Of a DNA stretch of 64,000 nt, positions 50,308-58,592 are shown piece after piece. Position numbers and translations under genes: made by a program. The notes beneath the pieces are model-generated. The model was not told the DNA's origin, searched no databases, and was given only the letters and a program-made list of their open reading frames with translations. The first letter of the stretch is position 1. Each line of letters begins with the position of its first letter. Source of the stretch: Tuwongella immobilis (GTDB taxonomy: Bacteria; Planctomycetota; Planctomycetia; Gemmatales; Gemmataceae); the NCBI RefSeq assembly GCF_901538355.1, contig NZ_LR593887.1, positions 124,001-188,000 of the forward strand. The letters run 5' to 3'.

Positions 50308-51765
50308 TTAGGCGATGACTTCGCGGAAGACGTTGCCGTGGACATCGGTGAGGCGGAAGTCTCGGCCGGCGTAGCGGAAGGTGAAGTTTTCGTGGTTGAA
50401 GCCCATGAGAGCGAGGATGGTGGCGTGGAGGTCGTGGACGTGCATTTTCTTTTCGACGGCTTGGAAGCCGAATTCGTCGGTTGCTCCGATGACTTGGCCG
50501 CCTTTGACGCCGCCGCCGGCGAGCCACATGCTGAATCCGTGGTGGTTATGATCGCGGCCGGTGGCGGTTTTGGTGCCGTTGTTATTGGGGAGTTCGACGG
50601 TGGGGGTTCGGCCGAATTCGCCGCCCCAGATGATGAGGGTTTCGTCGAAGAGGCCGAGCCGTTTGAGGTCGTCCATGAGTGCGGCGATGGCTTGATCGCA
50701 GCCTTGGGCGAGTCGGCGGTGGTTGCTTTCGATTTCGTCGTGGTTATCCCAGGGTTGGCCGGCTCCGGTCCAGACTTGGACGAAGCGGACGCCGCGTTCG
50801 ATGAGTCGGCGGGTGATGAGAATTTGTCGGGCTTGGGCACCGTTGCCGTAGCGTTCGCGCACGGATTCGGGTTCTTGCATGATATCGAAGGCATCGGCGG
50901 CTTCGATTTGCATGCGGTAGGCCAACTCGAACGATTGGATTCGGGCTTCGAGTTGCGGGTCGCCTTGCCGTTGGGTTTGGTGTTGGCGATTGAGTTTGGA
51001 TAGCAGGTCGAGTTGTTTGCGTTGATCTTTTCGGCTGGTGGAATGGTTGCGGATATTCTCGATGAGTTTATCGAGTTGGGTATGTTGGGTATCGATGTAG
51101 GTGCCTTGATAGACACCGGGCAGGAAGCCAGCCTGCCAGTTTTGGGATTCTTGGATGGGGTACCCGCCTGGGCACATGGCGATGAATCCGGGGAGATTCT
51201 GATTTTCGGTGCCCAGTCCGTAGGTCATCCAGGAGCCGACGCTGGGCCGAATCAAGCGGGATTCGCCGCAGTTCATGAGCAGCAGTGACGGCTCGTGATT
51301 GGGGACATCGGCGTGAACGGATCGAATGATGCACATGTCATCGATGTGCCGGGCGGTGTTGGCAAAGAGTTCGCTGACTTCGATGCCGCTTTTGCCGTAC
51401 TTTTGGAACTTGAACGGCGATCCGAATCCGGAACCGGTGGGTCGTTCGGTGGGGAGGTTGGGCCGTGGCAGGGCTTTGCCGTGGTATTTGGTCAGCAGCG
51501 GCTTGGGGTCAAAGGTGTCCACATGCGATGGCCCCCCGTTCATAAACAGGTGGATGATTCGCTTGGCTTTGACGGGGAAATGCGGTGCCTTGGGAGCCAG
51601 CGGATTGAGGCTGGTTCCGGCGGGCGCGGCGGCCTGGGCGGTGCTGCCGATCAGCCCGGCATCGCTGAGGACGCCGGCCAATCCGAGCATGCCGAAGCCG
51701 ATGCCGCTCCGGGTGAGCATTTCCCGCCGATTCATCTGCGGAAGATCATTGGAATGCGTTGCCAT
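50308..51765 (-). CDS. DUF1501 exported protein
   Basis: A 485-residue protein of the DUF1501 (sulfatase-like fold) family. The N-terminus MNRREMLTRSGIGFGMLGLAGVL (read after a 10-residue leader) is a Tat-type export signal with the RRE core. Family features include RIIHLFMNGGPSHVDTFDPKP, where the Asn/Gly/Pro/His region aligns with sulfatase metal-binding, and TLIIWGGEFGRTP and GRDHNHHGFSMWLAGGGVKGG near the C-terminus. Function is unknown, but it nearly always accompanies a PSD1 protein, as here, 31 bases downstream of it on the same strand. The pair is abundant in planctomycetes and is often thought to concern polysaccharide use; that remains inference. Confidence 0.92.
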   Translation of the reverse strand: MATHSNDLPQMNRREMLTRSGIGFGMLGLAGVLSDAGLIGSTAQAAAPAGTSLNPLAPKAPHFPVKAKRIIHLFMNGGPSHVDTFDPKPLLTKYHGKALPRPNLPTERPTGSGFGSPFKFQKYGKSGIEVSELFANTARHIDDMCIIRSVHADVPNHEPSLLLMNCGESRLIRPSVGSWMTYGLGTENQNLPGFIAMCPGGYPIQESQNWQAGFLPGVYQGTYIDTQHTQLDKLIENIRNHSTSRKDQRKQLDLLSKLNRQHQTQRQGDPQLEARIQSFELAYRMQIEAADAFDIMQEPESVRERYGNGAQARQILITRRLIERGVRFVQVWTGAGQPWDNHDEIESNHRRLAQGCDQAIAALMDDLKRLGLFDETLIIWGGEFGRTPTVELPNNNGTKTATGRDHNHHGFSMWLAGGGVKGGQVIGATDEFGFQAVEKKMHVHDLHATILALMGFNHENFTFRYAGRDFRLTDVHGNVFREVIA

Positions 51766-51796
51766 GGGTCAAACTCCCTGAAGTCGAATCGGCCAC

Positions 51797-54700
51797 TCAA
51801 TCCGCGAACGCAAATTCATTGGAAAGCAACAACGCCTGCACCAGCAACTCCCACGCGCTCAGCGGCGTGGGGGCGGGGGCGGGGAAATCCCGTCGCGCAT
51901 CGGCGACAATTTTCGGGGTAGCCGGGGTGATGCGCTCGATGGTCGGTGCCCACTGGAAGCCATCCGAGTTGGTGTCGCCGCGATGATCGACGACAAAATC
52001 GAGCGGTTCGCCCGCTTTCAGCACCACTTCGGCCACCGGGGTGGGGACCGCCTTTTGCTCGGCAATAAACTCGGCGACAACTCCGGTGCGGTTGGTAATC
52101 ACCCGCCCACGCACGCCGTTGCCTTGCTTGGCGGTGTGATTGAGCGTCCCCTGCACGCGATAAGTTCCATCCGCCGGAACGATCCAGCGGCGGATCAGCA
52201 GCGCGGTGCCGTCGGGGTGACCGCCGTTGGCGTTCAGCGTCAGCCAGCCGAATTTCGGGTCGGGCAATTTGTCGCTCGCCTGCCAAGCGGTGCCGGTGAA
52301 ATGCGGAAAATGGGTGAAGCCTTCGATGCGCTTGGTACGTTCGTTGAAGCGGCCGTACCCCAATTGCCAGGGGCGATTCGATTTGCCATCATCCACCGGC
52401 GATTGCACAAATTCCAGGGCCATGCGACGTTCATCTGCTGTGGGCCGACGATTGAACAGCAGTTGATAAATCGCATCCAGTTTGGTGCTGGGGATGGTGC
52501 GTTGCGCGATTTCGCGGCGTTGCAGCACCGCGCGGGCTTGCTCGTGAATGAGCGGGCTATTGAGCAGGAACAGCGCCTGTTGCGGCACCGTGGTTTGGAA
52601 TCGCTGCGGCGAGTGCGTGTCTGGCCCGGCGAAATCGAAGGCGCGGTAGACGCCGGGGAGATTCTGCCGATCGATGAATCCGTAGACGGTGCGGCGTTTG
52701 GAGAACGGTGCCTCGAACAGATTTTCGGAGCGCCCATAGATGCGTTGATCCAGCGTGCCGCCCACCGCCAGCAGGCTATCGCGCAGCGATTCGAAATCGA
52801 GTCGGCGACGATTCATGCGGCCCAGGAGGCGATTTTCCGGGTCGATACTCGCCAATTCGGGCCGGAAATCGCTCGATTGGCGATACGTCGCCGAGTTGAC
52901 AATCCAGCGGTGCAGCTTCTTCAGCGACCAGCCTTCTTTCATGAAGCGATGGGCCAAATAATCGAGCAATTCCGGGTGGCTGGGCAATTCGCTGCGGACG
53001 CCGAAATCGCTCGGCGTCGTCACCAGGCCGGCCCCGAAGTGGTTCAACCAGACCCGATTGACCAGCACCCGCGCGGTGAGCGGATTCTCGGGCGAGGCGA
53101 TCCGCTTGGCCATCTCCAATCGACCGCTCCCTTGCGTGAACGGCTTGCGATTCGGGCCGGAAAGCACTTCCAGAAATTGCCGGGGGACATTCGGCCCGCG
53201 ATTGCCCGGATTTCCACGCACGAAAATGTACGGATTGAACGGGTTGGGCGCATCGGCCACGCTCATCGCTCGGGGGGGAGCGGCCGGATTCTTGGCGCGG
53301 AATTCATCGACTTTCTTTTGCAGATTCCGCAGGCGATCTGTTTCTGTTCGCACAAAGATCACTTTGGGATCTTTCGAGAAATCGAACGGACCGCCATTGG
53401 TGAACAGGGCTTGAATGGCGGCATTGTCCGGCGATTGCGGCTCCTTCAGTGCCTGGGCGAAGACGTCGGCATAGACTTTGGCGACGGCGGCTCGATCGGG
53501 CAGCGGTTTGGCCGCGAGCGCTTTGGCCAGACGCGGGTGCAGTCCGTTCTGCCCGGCGAGTGTGGCACTCACTTTGGCGAATTCGTTGGCCGGGGTTGCG
53601 GCGGCAATCAGCCAGGCGGAGAAGATCGCATCCTTGGGCGTTTTCGCCTTGTTTTCCAGCAGATTCTTCCAAGCGTTGAAGATTTGCGGCTGCAACATCC
53701 GTTCGCGCAGTCGGGCCACGGCGTCATTTCGCGGGGCGGCCTTCAGATCGGCGACCGCCAGCAGATAGGCGGCGATCGTTTCGGGGGAGCGCACACGCTG
53801 AATCGCCGTTTGGGCCGTCTGTTGAATGAACGCATCGCGTTCTTGTTCCAATTTGCCCAAGTCGCGCTCGAAGGCGATCAATTCCGGGGTGCGTTCGACT
53901 TCGCCGATGAGCGGCTTTTCGGCGGGTTCCGTGGTCGAGGCAAAGACGCCGTACAGCGAATAATAGTCTCGCGTGGGAATGGGATCGTATTTGTGATCGT
54001 GACACCGCGCACAGGTAACGGTCAACCCTTGCAGACCGCGGAAGGTGACGTCCAAGCGGTCGTCGATAATGTCGTGCGTGTTGTTCAGGAATCGTCGGCC
54101 CAACGTCAGGAATCCGAGTGCGGCCAGGGATCGTTTGTCGTTGCCCAGTGGGAGCAAATCGGCGGCCAACTGTTCCATCAAGAATTGGTCGTAGGGTTTA
54201 TCTTCCAGGAACGAGCGGATCACATAATCGCGGTAGGTGTAGGCATACGGATAGTTGCGATCTTCTTGGAAAACGTAGCCTTTGGTGTCCGAATAGCGGG
54301 ACAAGTCCAGCCAGTAGCGGGCCCAGCGCTCGGCATACGCGGGGGTGGCCAGAAGCCGATCGACCAATTTTTCGTACGCATCCAAAGATGCATCATTGAC
54401 AAATGCTTCGACTTCGGCTTGACTAGGAGGTAATCCGGTGAGATCCATTGATAACCGACGAATCAACGTGCGTCGATCCGCTTCGGGGGCGAAACTCAAT
54501 CCCTTCGATTCGAGCTGATGCAGAATGAACGAATCGACCGGAGTTTGAACGAGTTGCGGCTTCTGCACGGGTGGCGGGGAATAGGCTTTCACCGGCTGGA
54601 ATGCCCAGTGCGTCTTGGTGGGATCGGTCGTCGGCGTGGCATTGCGATCGGCCGGCCAGGGGGCGCCAATCGAGACCCAATGCGTGAAATCGGCGATCAC

Positions 54701-55018
54701 CGCATCGGGCAATTTTCCCTTGGGCGGCATGTCATAATCGCCGGTGTAGCGGATGGCTTGAATCAGCGAACTTTGATCGGGCTTGCCAGGGACAAGGACT
54801 GGGCCAATGTCGGTGCCCTTCATGGCGAATGAACGTAAGTCCAATCGCAGACCGGCCTTCTGCTTGGTTGCACCATGGCAACTGAGGCAGTTATCCACCA
54901 GAACGGGACGGATTTTTTTCTCGAAAAAGTCCAATCCTTCGGGGGTTGCCGTCTCGGCAGACCGAGCCTGGGGGGCGAGAATCACAAGGGCCAGCAGGCC
55001 GAAGGCGGCGTGTTTCAT
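51797..55018 (-). CDS. PSD1/DUF1549-DUF1553 protein with cytochrome-c-like domain
   Basis: A 1073-residue exported protein beginning with a signal peptide (MKHAAFGLLALVILAPQARSAE). A single cytochrome-c-type heme motif LVDNCLSCHGATKQKAG lies around residues 40-56, with a later Met-containing DMPPKGKLPD typical of the distal ligand. DUF1549 follows (FILHQLESKGLSFAPEADRRTLIRRLSMDLTGLPPS, read in parts), and then DUF1553 (LTARVLVNRVWLNHFGAGLVTTPSDFG; FRPELASIDPENRLLGRMNRRRL). The last ~200 residues have a carbohydrate-binding-like beta sheet (GTALLIRRWIVPADGTYRVQGTL). It forms a two-gene operon with DUF1501. Role unknown; a redox/polysaccharide link is often proposed. Confidence 0.93.
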   Translation of the reverse strand: MKHAAFGLLALVILAPQARSAETATPEGLDFFEKKIRPVLVDNCLSCHGATKQKAGLRLDLRSFAMKGTDIGPVLVPGKPDQSSLIQAIRYTGDYDMPPKGKLPDAVIADFTHWVSIGAPWPADRNATPTTDPTKTHWAFQPVKAYSPPPVQKPQLVQTPVDSFILHQLESKGLSFAPEADRRTLIRRLSMDLTGLPPSQAEVEAFVNDASLDAYEKLVDRLLATPAYAERWARYWLDLSRYSDTKGYVFQEDRNYPYAYTYRDYVIRSFLEDKPYDQFLMEQLAADLLPLGNDKRSLAALGFLTLGRRFLNNTHDIIDDRLDVTFRGLQGLTVTCARCHDHKYDPIPTRDYYSLYGVFASTTEPAEKPLIGEVERTPELIAFERDLGKLEQERDAFIQQTAQTAIQRVRSPETIAAYLLAVADLKAAPRNDAVARLRERMLQPQIFNAWKNLLENKAKTPKDAIFSAWLIAAATPANEFAKVSATLAGQNGLHPRLAKALAAKPLPDRAAVAKVYADVFAQALKEPQSPDNAAIQALFTNGGPFDFSKDPKVIFVRTETDRLRNLQKKVDEFRAKNPAAPPRAMSVADAPNPFNPYIFVRGNPGNRGPNVPRQFLEVLSGPNRKPFTQGSGRLEMAKRIASPENPLTARVLVNRVWLNHFGAGLVTTPSDFGVRSELPSHPELLDYLAHRFMKEGWSLKKLHRWIVNSATYRQSSDFRPELASIDPENRLLGRMNRRRLDFESLRDSLLAVGGTLDQRIYGRSENLFEAPFSKRRTVYGFIDRQNLPGVYRAFDFAGPDTHSPQRFQTTVPQQALFLLNSPLIHEQARAVLQRREIAQRTIPSTKLDAIYQLLFNRRPTADERRMALEFVQSPVDDGKSNRPWQLGYGRFNERTKRIEGFTHFPHFTGTAWQASDKLPDPKFGWLTLNANGGHPDGTALLIRRWIVPADGTYRVQGTLNHTAKQGNGVRGRVITNRTGVVAEFIAEQKAVPTPVAEVVLKAGEPLDFVVDHRGDTNSDGFQWAPTIERITPATPKIVADARRDFPAPAPTPLSAWELLVQALLLSNEFAFAD

Positions 55019-55209
55019 GGGTGTGTCCCGGCGTCGAACAATCGGCTGGAAGGAAGGCAGGTGCGAAGCACGAATACCTTGATTTTACGCGATTGGATTC
55101 GGTCTGCCCACTGCTTTCTGACAAACCGAATCGCTTCCGGTAAAATTTCGGATTCCGAACTGCTCCCAAAAGATGGGTGATCTCATCTGGCGGAATTGCG
55201 GTCCCACGC

Positions 55210-55611
55210 TTAGACGGATTTGGCCGAGCGCAGTTGCACCCGGGCATCGCTCAGGGTGGCGGAGGTGGCAATCAACCCGCGATCGGACCCGCTGGGATCG
55301 TCCACAAGCCGGACCAGTTTCAGCATTTCGCCCACCTGCTGAGAAATGTCGCACAGCCGAAGCCCGCGTCGCTGTTCCCGCGCCAAGCGATTCAGGCTGA
55401 GCAATGCCCCGATGCCTTCGCTGGAGATATAGCGGACGTGTGCCATACTGACTGCGATGGGTAATGTGGGATTGTCGCGCAGTGCGTCTTGGAACGCGGC
55501 TTTGAGTGTGCGGGTGTGCTGATCGTAAATCGACGCTTGCAAAATGGTGAGCGTGAGAAGCTCGTCATCCGATTGGACATCCAGGACCGAATCGGCAGCG
55601 GAATAACTCAT
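55210..55611 (-). CDS. STAS-domain protein (anti-sigma-factor-antagonist-like)
   Basis: A 133-residue protein; the ATG at 55611 has GGAGA upstream, and the longer start is rejected. Residues about 15-105 follow the STAS fold: LLTLTILQASIYDQHTRTLKAAF, then PIAVSMAHVRYISSEGIGALLSLNRLA, in which the Ser-Ser-Glu-Gly stretch is the position of the phosphorylatable Ser in SpoIIAA/RsbV-type antagonists. The later LRLCDISQQVGEMLKLVRLVD is the usual C-terminal helix-turn. Such proteins switch sigma factors or kinases by partner exchange. No anti-sigma kinase or phosphatase gene is adjacent. It is divergent from the fused phosphatase/hydrolase gene. Confidence 0.85.
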   Translation of the reverse strand: MSYSAADSVLDVQSDDELLTLTILQASIYDQHTRTLKAAFQDALRDNPTLPIAVSMAHVRYISSEGIGALLSLNRLAREQRRGLRLCDISQQVGEMLKLVRLVDDPSGSDRGLIATSATLSDARVQLRSAKSV

Positions 55612-55721
55612 GGCCTGATCTCCATTCTCGCCTATTCTCCAACGAGCGGATAGGCGTGCCAAGGTGGTAGACGGTTTGCAATCTGTTTTGTCCGGGACCG
55701 ATCCCGGTGGGAAATCTCCCG

Positions 55722-57590
55722 ATGGCTGTAGAATACCATACTTTGTTGCAAATCACGATTGCGACTGCCCAAACCGCAGGAGCCATGCTCCGCGAGGAAT
55801 TTTATCGTCCCGGCGGGCCGCGCGGACAGCATGCGCATGCCGAGATTGATGTTCAGGTGGAACGGTACATTCACGCGCAACTCCTTGCGGCAACGCCGGA
55901 TTGGAATTTTTGGGGCGAAGAAACCGGCTGTAAACGGCGCGATTCCAAACAGCCCTGGTGGGTCGTTGATCCCAACGATGGTACGAGCGATTTTTTGCGA
56001 TTGCGTCGCGGCTCGGCAGTTTCCATTGCGGTTGTCCACCAGGGGCGACCGGTGCTGGGGGTGGTTTACAGTTATGTCGCGCCGGATGATGCGGGCGACT
56101 GCTTTGCCTGGGCGGAAGGCGGCGGACCGCTGCTGCGAAACGGCGTGCCGATTGAGCGACCCGTGCCGGATTTCGGAGATGAGCCGGACGATTCGCCGTA
56201 TCGCGATCCCTGGGTCGTGCTCGTCTCCTCGCGGGCGGATCGCAGTTCGTTGGCCAATGCGCGCTGTGTCGCTCCGGCTCGATATCGCGCCATGCCGAGT
56301 ATTGCCTATCGACTCGCGCTGGTGGCGGCGGGCGAGGGGGTCGCGGCCGTTTCGCTGGGCGGACCAAAGGCCCACGATTTGGCCGCCGGGCATGCCCTGC
56401 TGCGGGCCAACGGCGGCGAACTCATCACCGGCAACGGCCAGCCATTGGTTTATCCCGATTCGATGGAGATTCCGGCGGCTGATTATTTCGGTGGTGGTCC
56501 ACGCTGCATCCAACGATTGGCACGTCGGCCCTGGAATCGTGTGCTGATGCCGGAAACCATGATGGGCACACCATTTACGCTGCAAACACTCTCCCAACTG
56601 CGTCCCGTGTGCGATCGCCCGGCGTTGCAAGCCGCTCAGGGGTGCCTCATGGGGCAAGCCGTCGGCGATTCGCTGGGGCAACTCGTCGAATTTCGCGATG
56701 TCAACGAGATTGCCCAACGGTATCCCGATGGTGGGCCACGCGATTTGCAAGATGGCGGCACCTGGGCACTGCTGGCCGGGCAGCCGACCGATGATACCGA
56801 AATGGCAATCATCCTGGCGCGAACATTGGTGCGTGACCAACGCTGGGATCCGCTTCTGGCGCTGCAGGCGTATCGCTATTGGCTGTCGAGCAAGCCGTTT
56901 GATGTTGGCATGACCACCCGCGCGGGAATTCAAGGCTCGCCGAATTTGCATTCGCAGGCGAACGGCTCGCTGATGCGCTGCAGTCCGCTGGGAATTTTCT
57001 CGGCAGGGAATTCCGACTGGGCGGTGCAGTTGGGCCGACAAGATAGCGCAATCACGCATCCGCACCCGGCTTGTGGCGATAGCGTGGCGGCGTTTCTGAT
57101 TGCGATTGCTTCGGCGATTGGGGCGGCGAACGCGGCGGATCGCACCCCCGAGGCCATCTACCAGCGGACATTGGATGAAAGTCAGCGGCTGAGTCTCTGG
57201 CCCACGGTCATCGCCGCGCTACAAGCCGCGCGATCTGCAGCGCCGGCAGATTATCAATCGAGTATGGGGCATGTGCTGCTGGCACTTCAGAATGCGTTTT
57301 GGCAGTTGCTGCACGCGCCGTCGTTTGAGGCGGCGTTGATCGACACGGTGCGACGGGGGGGGGATACGGATACGAACGCAGCGATTACCGGAGCGCTGCT
57401 TGGGGCGGTGCACGGACTCCCGGCGATTCCCGCGCGCTGGCAGCGTGCGGTGTTATCGTGCCGACCACTGCCGCCGATTCGTCCGCCGCTGTACGAGCGA
57501 GTTCGCCCCATGGAATTCTGGCCGGTGGATCTGCTGGAACTCGCCGAAATGCTGCTCGCCATCAGCCGCCAACCTTGTCCATCACGATAA
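55722..57590 (+). CDS. Inositol-monophosphatase family / ADP-ribosylglycohydrolase fusion
   Basis: A 622-residue protein starting at the ATG at 55722; an in-frame GTG at 55707 is the alternative. Residues about 1-265 are an IMPase/FBPase-type metal phosphatase: the metal site appears as WGEETG and WWVVDPNDGTSDFLR, and the second metal region as SLGGPKAHDLAAGHALL. Residues about 295-560 are an ADP-ribosylglycohydrolase (DraG/ARH type): GQAVGDSLGQLVEF, PTDDTEMAIILA and RRGGDTDTNAAITGALLGA hold the Mg-binding Asp residues. Both halves appear intact. The joined activities could handle phosphorylated ADP-ribose or related nucleotides, for example removing a phosphate and a ribosyl group from one substrate; this is inference. 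It ends in a terminator. Confidence 0.9.
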   Translation: MAVEYHTLLQITIATAQTAGAMLREEFYRPGGPRGQHAHAEIDVQVERYIHAQLLAATPDWNFWGEETGCKRRDSKQPWWVVDPNDGTSDFLRLRRGSAVSIAVVHQGRPVLGVVYSYVAPDDAGDCFAWAEGGGPLLRNGVPIERPVPDFGDEPDDSPYRDPWVVLVSSRADRSSLANARCVAPARYRAMPSIAYRLALVAAGEGVAAVSLGGPKAHDLAAGHALLRANGGELITGNGQPLVYPDSMEIPAADYFGGGPRCIQRLARRPWNRVLMPETMMGTPFTLQTLSQLRPVCDRPALQAAQGCLMGQAVGDSLGQLVEFRDVNEIAQRYPDGGPRDLQDGGTWALLAGQPTDDTEMAIILARTLVRDQRWDPLLALQAYRYWLSSKPFDVGMTTRAGIQGSPNLHSQANGSLMRCSPLGIFSAGNSDWAVQLGRQDSAITHPHPACGDSVAAFLIAIASAIGAANAADRTPEAIYQRTLDESQRLSLWPTVIAALQAARSAAPADYQSSMGHVLLALQNAFWQLLHAPSFEAALIDTVRRGGDTDTNAAITGALLGAVHGLPAIPARWQRAVLSCRPLPPIRPPLYERVRPMEFWPVDLLELAEMLLAISRQPCPSR

Positions 57591-57591
57591 T

Positions 57592-57625
57592 CGGCAGAAA
57601 ATCGCCATCAGCCGACTTTCTGCCG
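57592..57625. terminator. Bidirectional hairpin between converging genes
   Basis: Inverted repeat CGGCAGAAA (57592-57600) / TTTCTGCCG (57617-57625) with a 16-base loop, immediately after the stop of the fusion gene and 55 bases from the end of the opposing hypothetical gene. AAA/TTT at the stem base gives T-rich bases inside the stem rather than a following T-run. Confidence 0.6.
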
Positions 57626-57680
57626 CTTCCGCGACGCCAAATCAGTCCAAGAACCGATCCCACCAGACTTGCGTGCCGAT

Positions 57681-58454
57681 TTAGACATCCGGCTCCATGA
57701 TTCGCATGAGGACGGCTTCCACCACGCAGGCGAGGCCGTCGATGAGTTGTTCGATGGTATCGTCCAACTTCATTTGAATCACTTTGCTGGCGGAGAGTGC
57801 CCCGTGCGCGGTGAGGTGGCGGATGGTCGCGGCCAACTGCACCAGATCGACCCAATTGGTGATGGGTTGCTTCTCCACCAGCCACGCCCGGAACAGTCGC
57901 ACGCCGGTATCGTTGAGTTTGAGAAACTGAAATAACGGGGGATCGCCGCCCTCGCTGGCAATGGTCATCCAGCGTTCGTCGAGTTTGGGCGTGAGTTTGG
58001 GCGGTGCCACCAGCGGGCAGGGGGGCAATCGCAACTGATTGGTCAACTGCCGCAGCAAATCCGAGCGCAAATAGCCCTGTTCCAAGTTCAGCACGCCCCG
58101 GATGAGCAGTTCCACGCCGGCGTATAACATCGTCAATCGCCATTGTCCGCCCCGAGCGCGGTCGGTCTCGGTGGGGGAGTCGGGGTTGCCGCCCGCGATG
58201 GGGGATTCCCACCGCAGTGCGGATTGCACCAATGGCACGGCCCGACGGATGACATCCAGAATCGTGAGAACGTGGTGAATGTCTTGCGGATGATTCGCCA
58301 GCCGACAGAGTGCGCGATGCAAAATCGGGGCATCGCGGTCGGGTTGCGTGTCGAGATCGAGCGATTTCAGAAACCGATTCCAACTTCCATAGGTGCTGGA
58401 ATCGGCGCGCAATTGCGGTCGCGCCGAGAGAATCGCTTTCTTTGGGATTGCCAT
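57681..58454 (-). CDS. Hypothetical helical protein
   Basis: A 257-residue protein; the ATG at 58454 has GGGGAA upstream, and the longer alternative adds an unsupported leader. It begins MAIPKKAILSARPQL. The sequence is largely helical, with a Pro-rich segment (LRLPPCPLVAPPKLTPKL) in the middle and a final helix-rich part (DLVQLAATIRHLTAHGALSASKVIQMKLDD read in pieces). There is no membrane segment, signal peptide or catalytic motif. It lies between the phosphatase/hydrolase fusion (converging) and the ThDP enzyme (diverging). No family is recognised. Confidence 0.75.
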   Translation of the reverse strand: MAIPKKAILSARPQLRADSSTYGSWNRFLKSLDLDTQPDRDAPILHRALCRLANHPQDIHHVLTILDVIRRAVPLVQSALRWESPIAGGNPDSPTETDRARGGQWRLTMLYAGVELLIRGVLNLEQGYLRSDLLRQLTNQLRLPPCPLVAPPKLTPKLDERWMTIASEGGDPPLFQFLKLNDTGVRLFRAWLVEKQPITNWVDLVQLAATIRHLTAHGALSASKVIQMKLDDTIEQLIDGLACVVEAVLMRIMEPDV

Positions 58455-58592
58455 GTGCCGTTCCCCGCGGTTGCCGTGCCCATCCTGGTAAGGCAGTGTG
58501 CTCTTGTATCGTTGATGGGGTAAATCGACAAGCGACGTTGTCGTTCTACAATGACAGCACGGAAAATTGTTCCCCACCATCGAGGCCCGCGC

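Noticed and set aside
51983-54433. An 816-codon plus-strand open frame across the PSD1 gene
   Set aside because: It is antisense to a protein with clear signal peptide, heme motif and DUF1549/DUF1553 domains. Its translation is Arg/Gly/Ile-rich without domains, as expected opposite a high-GC gene.
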